Assembly: GCA_023423045.1 (NCBI GenBank)
Contig: JAFAGA010000082.1
Coordinates: forward strand, 1-15,891
Direction of reading: 5' to 3'
Origin: Bacillota bacterium
GTDB taxonomy: Bacteria > Bacillota > Clostridia > Lachnospirales > Lachnospiraceae
DNA: 15,891 nucleotides
Part shown: piece by piece, positions 15,174-15,891 of the stretch
How positions within the stretch are numbered: position 1 is the stretch's first letter
Layout: each line of letters begins with the position of its first letter
Notes under the pieces: generated by a model
Seen by the model: only the letters and a program-made list of their open reading frames with translations
Databases searched by the model: none
What the model was told of the DNA's origin: nothing
Position numbers and translations under genes: made by a program

Positions 15174-15891
15174 ATGCGTAATATTAAACTGTATATAAAA
15201 TTTCTGCATGTAGCGATTCTCGGGAAAATTCAATATAAAGCCGATTTTTTGGTCGGAATATTGAGTGTATTGATTCTCAATGCCGTCAATATCTCTCTCA
15301 TCGGTATTCTGGTTTACAACTTTGATATGCTGGGCGGCTGGGGGATCTGGGATTTAATGTTTTTGTATAGCTTTTGGATGCTTTCAAGGGCGTTTTTCGG
15401 TATCTTTTTCAACCATTTCTGGGACTTTGAGGGGATGATCGTCAGCGGCGAATTTGACAAGTATCTCGTACGGCCGATGAGTCCTTTTCTGCAGCTTCTT
15501 GGAAAAGACATAAACTACAGCGGAGTAGGAGATTTATTGATCGGAATTGCCGGCTTTATCTTAGTGAAAGTGCAGCTGGGGCTTTCCTGGGGCGTGGCAG
15601 GCTGGCTGTATTTCATCATTTGCGTCATTTCCGGCGGTCTGATTCAAGTCGCAATTAATTGGCTCGGTGCGAGCCTGTGCTTTTGGACAACGCGTTCCCG
15701 CGCGGCAATGAGCATTGCGGAGCAGTTTACGGTGCTCATGCAGCAATATCCCGTAGGGATTTTTGGCAAGTATTTTCAGGTTTTTGTCACATGCTTTCTG
15801 CCTGTCGCGTTTATAAATTATTATCCAAGTGTGATTTTTCTTGGGAAAGCAGGGGAGAATATTCCGATCTGGCAGTATTTCGCACCCTTGG
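15174..15891 (+). CDS. ABC-2-type permease, COG3694-like, system B second subunit (3' partial)
   Basis: The frame MRNIKLYIKFLHVAILGKIQ runs open to the right edge (239 residues seen; about 260 expected). It has several membrane segments and the COG3694 motif VSGEFDKYLVRPMSPFLQLL (90-109), nearly the same as in the system A second subunit. GGAGG lies in the last codons of the preceding gene, about 9 nt before the ATG. It is not likely to be broken; the stop simply lies beyond the window. Confidence 0.9.
   Translation, partial: MRNIKLYIKFLHVAILGKIQYKADFLVGILSVLILNAVNISLIGILVYNFDMLGGWGIWDLMFLYSFWMLSRAFFGIFFNHFWDFEGMIVSGEFDKYLVRPMSPFLQLLGKDINYSGVGDLLIGIAGFILVKVQLGLSWGVAGWLYFIICVISGGLIQVAINWLGASLCFWTTRSRAAMSIAEQFTVLMQQYPVGIFGKYFQVFVTCFLPVAFINYYPSVIFLGKAGENIPIWQYFAPL

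Noticed and set aside
1..15891. CRISPR arrays, tRNA and rRNA genes.
   Set aside because: No regularly spaced direct repeats and no tRNA- or rRNA-like stretches were seen on reading either strand.

Overview
The window looks like a chromosomal segment of an anaerobic, low-to-mid-GC Gram-positive bacterium of the class Clostridia, most likely a Lachnospiraceae-type gut organism. The clues are strong AGGAGG-type ribosome binding sites, an SLH-anchored surface protein, remnants of a Clostridia-type conjugative element, an ISAs1-type transposase, a glmS ribozyme and a fused MEMO-AMMECR1 protein. The assignment rests on family knowledge and reading by eye, not on any search.

Region 1 (1-5100) is accessory DNA. 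It opens inside a large surface protein with MBG/YDG/Ig-like and InlB-type repeats, three SLH domains and C-terminal cell-wall-binding repeats; the gene ends at a strong terminator. Facing it on the minus strand are three small overlapping or closely spaced genes of the kind carried by Tn1549-like conjugative elements. All three are broken: one has an in-frame amber codon followed by an intact tail, one has a frameshift in a G/C run, and one has lost its 5' part. The lost part abuts the 3' half of an ISAs1-family transposase, so two truncated genes meet at about 4384-4390.

Region 2 (5200-7480) is a two-gene operon with a promoter ahead of it: a MEMO(LigB-like)-AMMECR1 fusion and, with an ATGA overlap, its radical SAM partner. 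This is the AmmeMemoRadiSam system, whose bacterial chemistry I do not regard as established.

Region 3 (7480-10620) has a small basic hydrophilic gene, a terminator that best fits the minus strand, then a glmS ribozyme about 560 nt ahead of the glmS start codon. Between ribozyme and glmS lies a long leader with several inverted repeats. One of these is a hairpin with a U-rich tail whose 5' arm can pair perfectly with an upstream segment, which suggests an attenuator-like device in addition to the ribozyme. glmS (607 aa) is followed by a hairpin terminator.

Region 4 (10630-15891) holds two consecutive ABC-2-type export systems of the same family (COG4586 ATPase with COG4587 and COG3694 permeases). 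Each has one ATPase and two different membrane subunits in the same order; the last permease runs off the window. The two sets are clearly paralogous but diverged.
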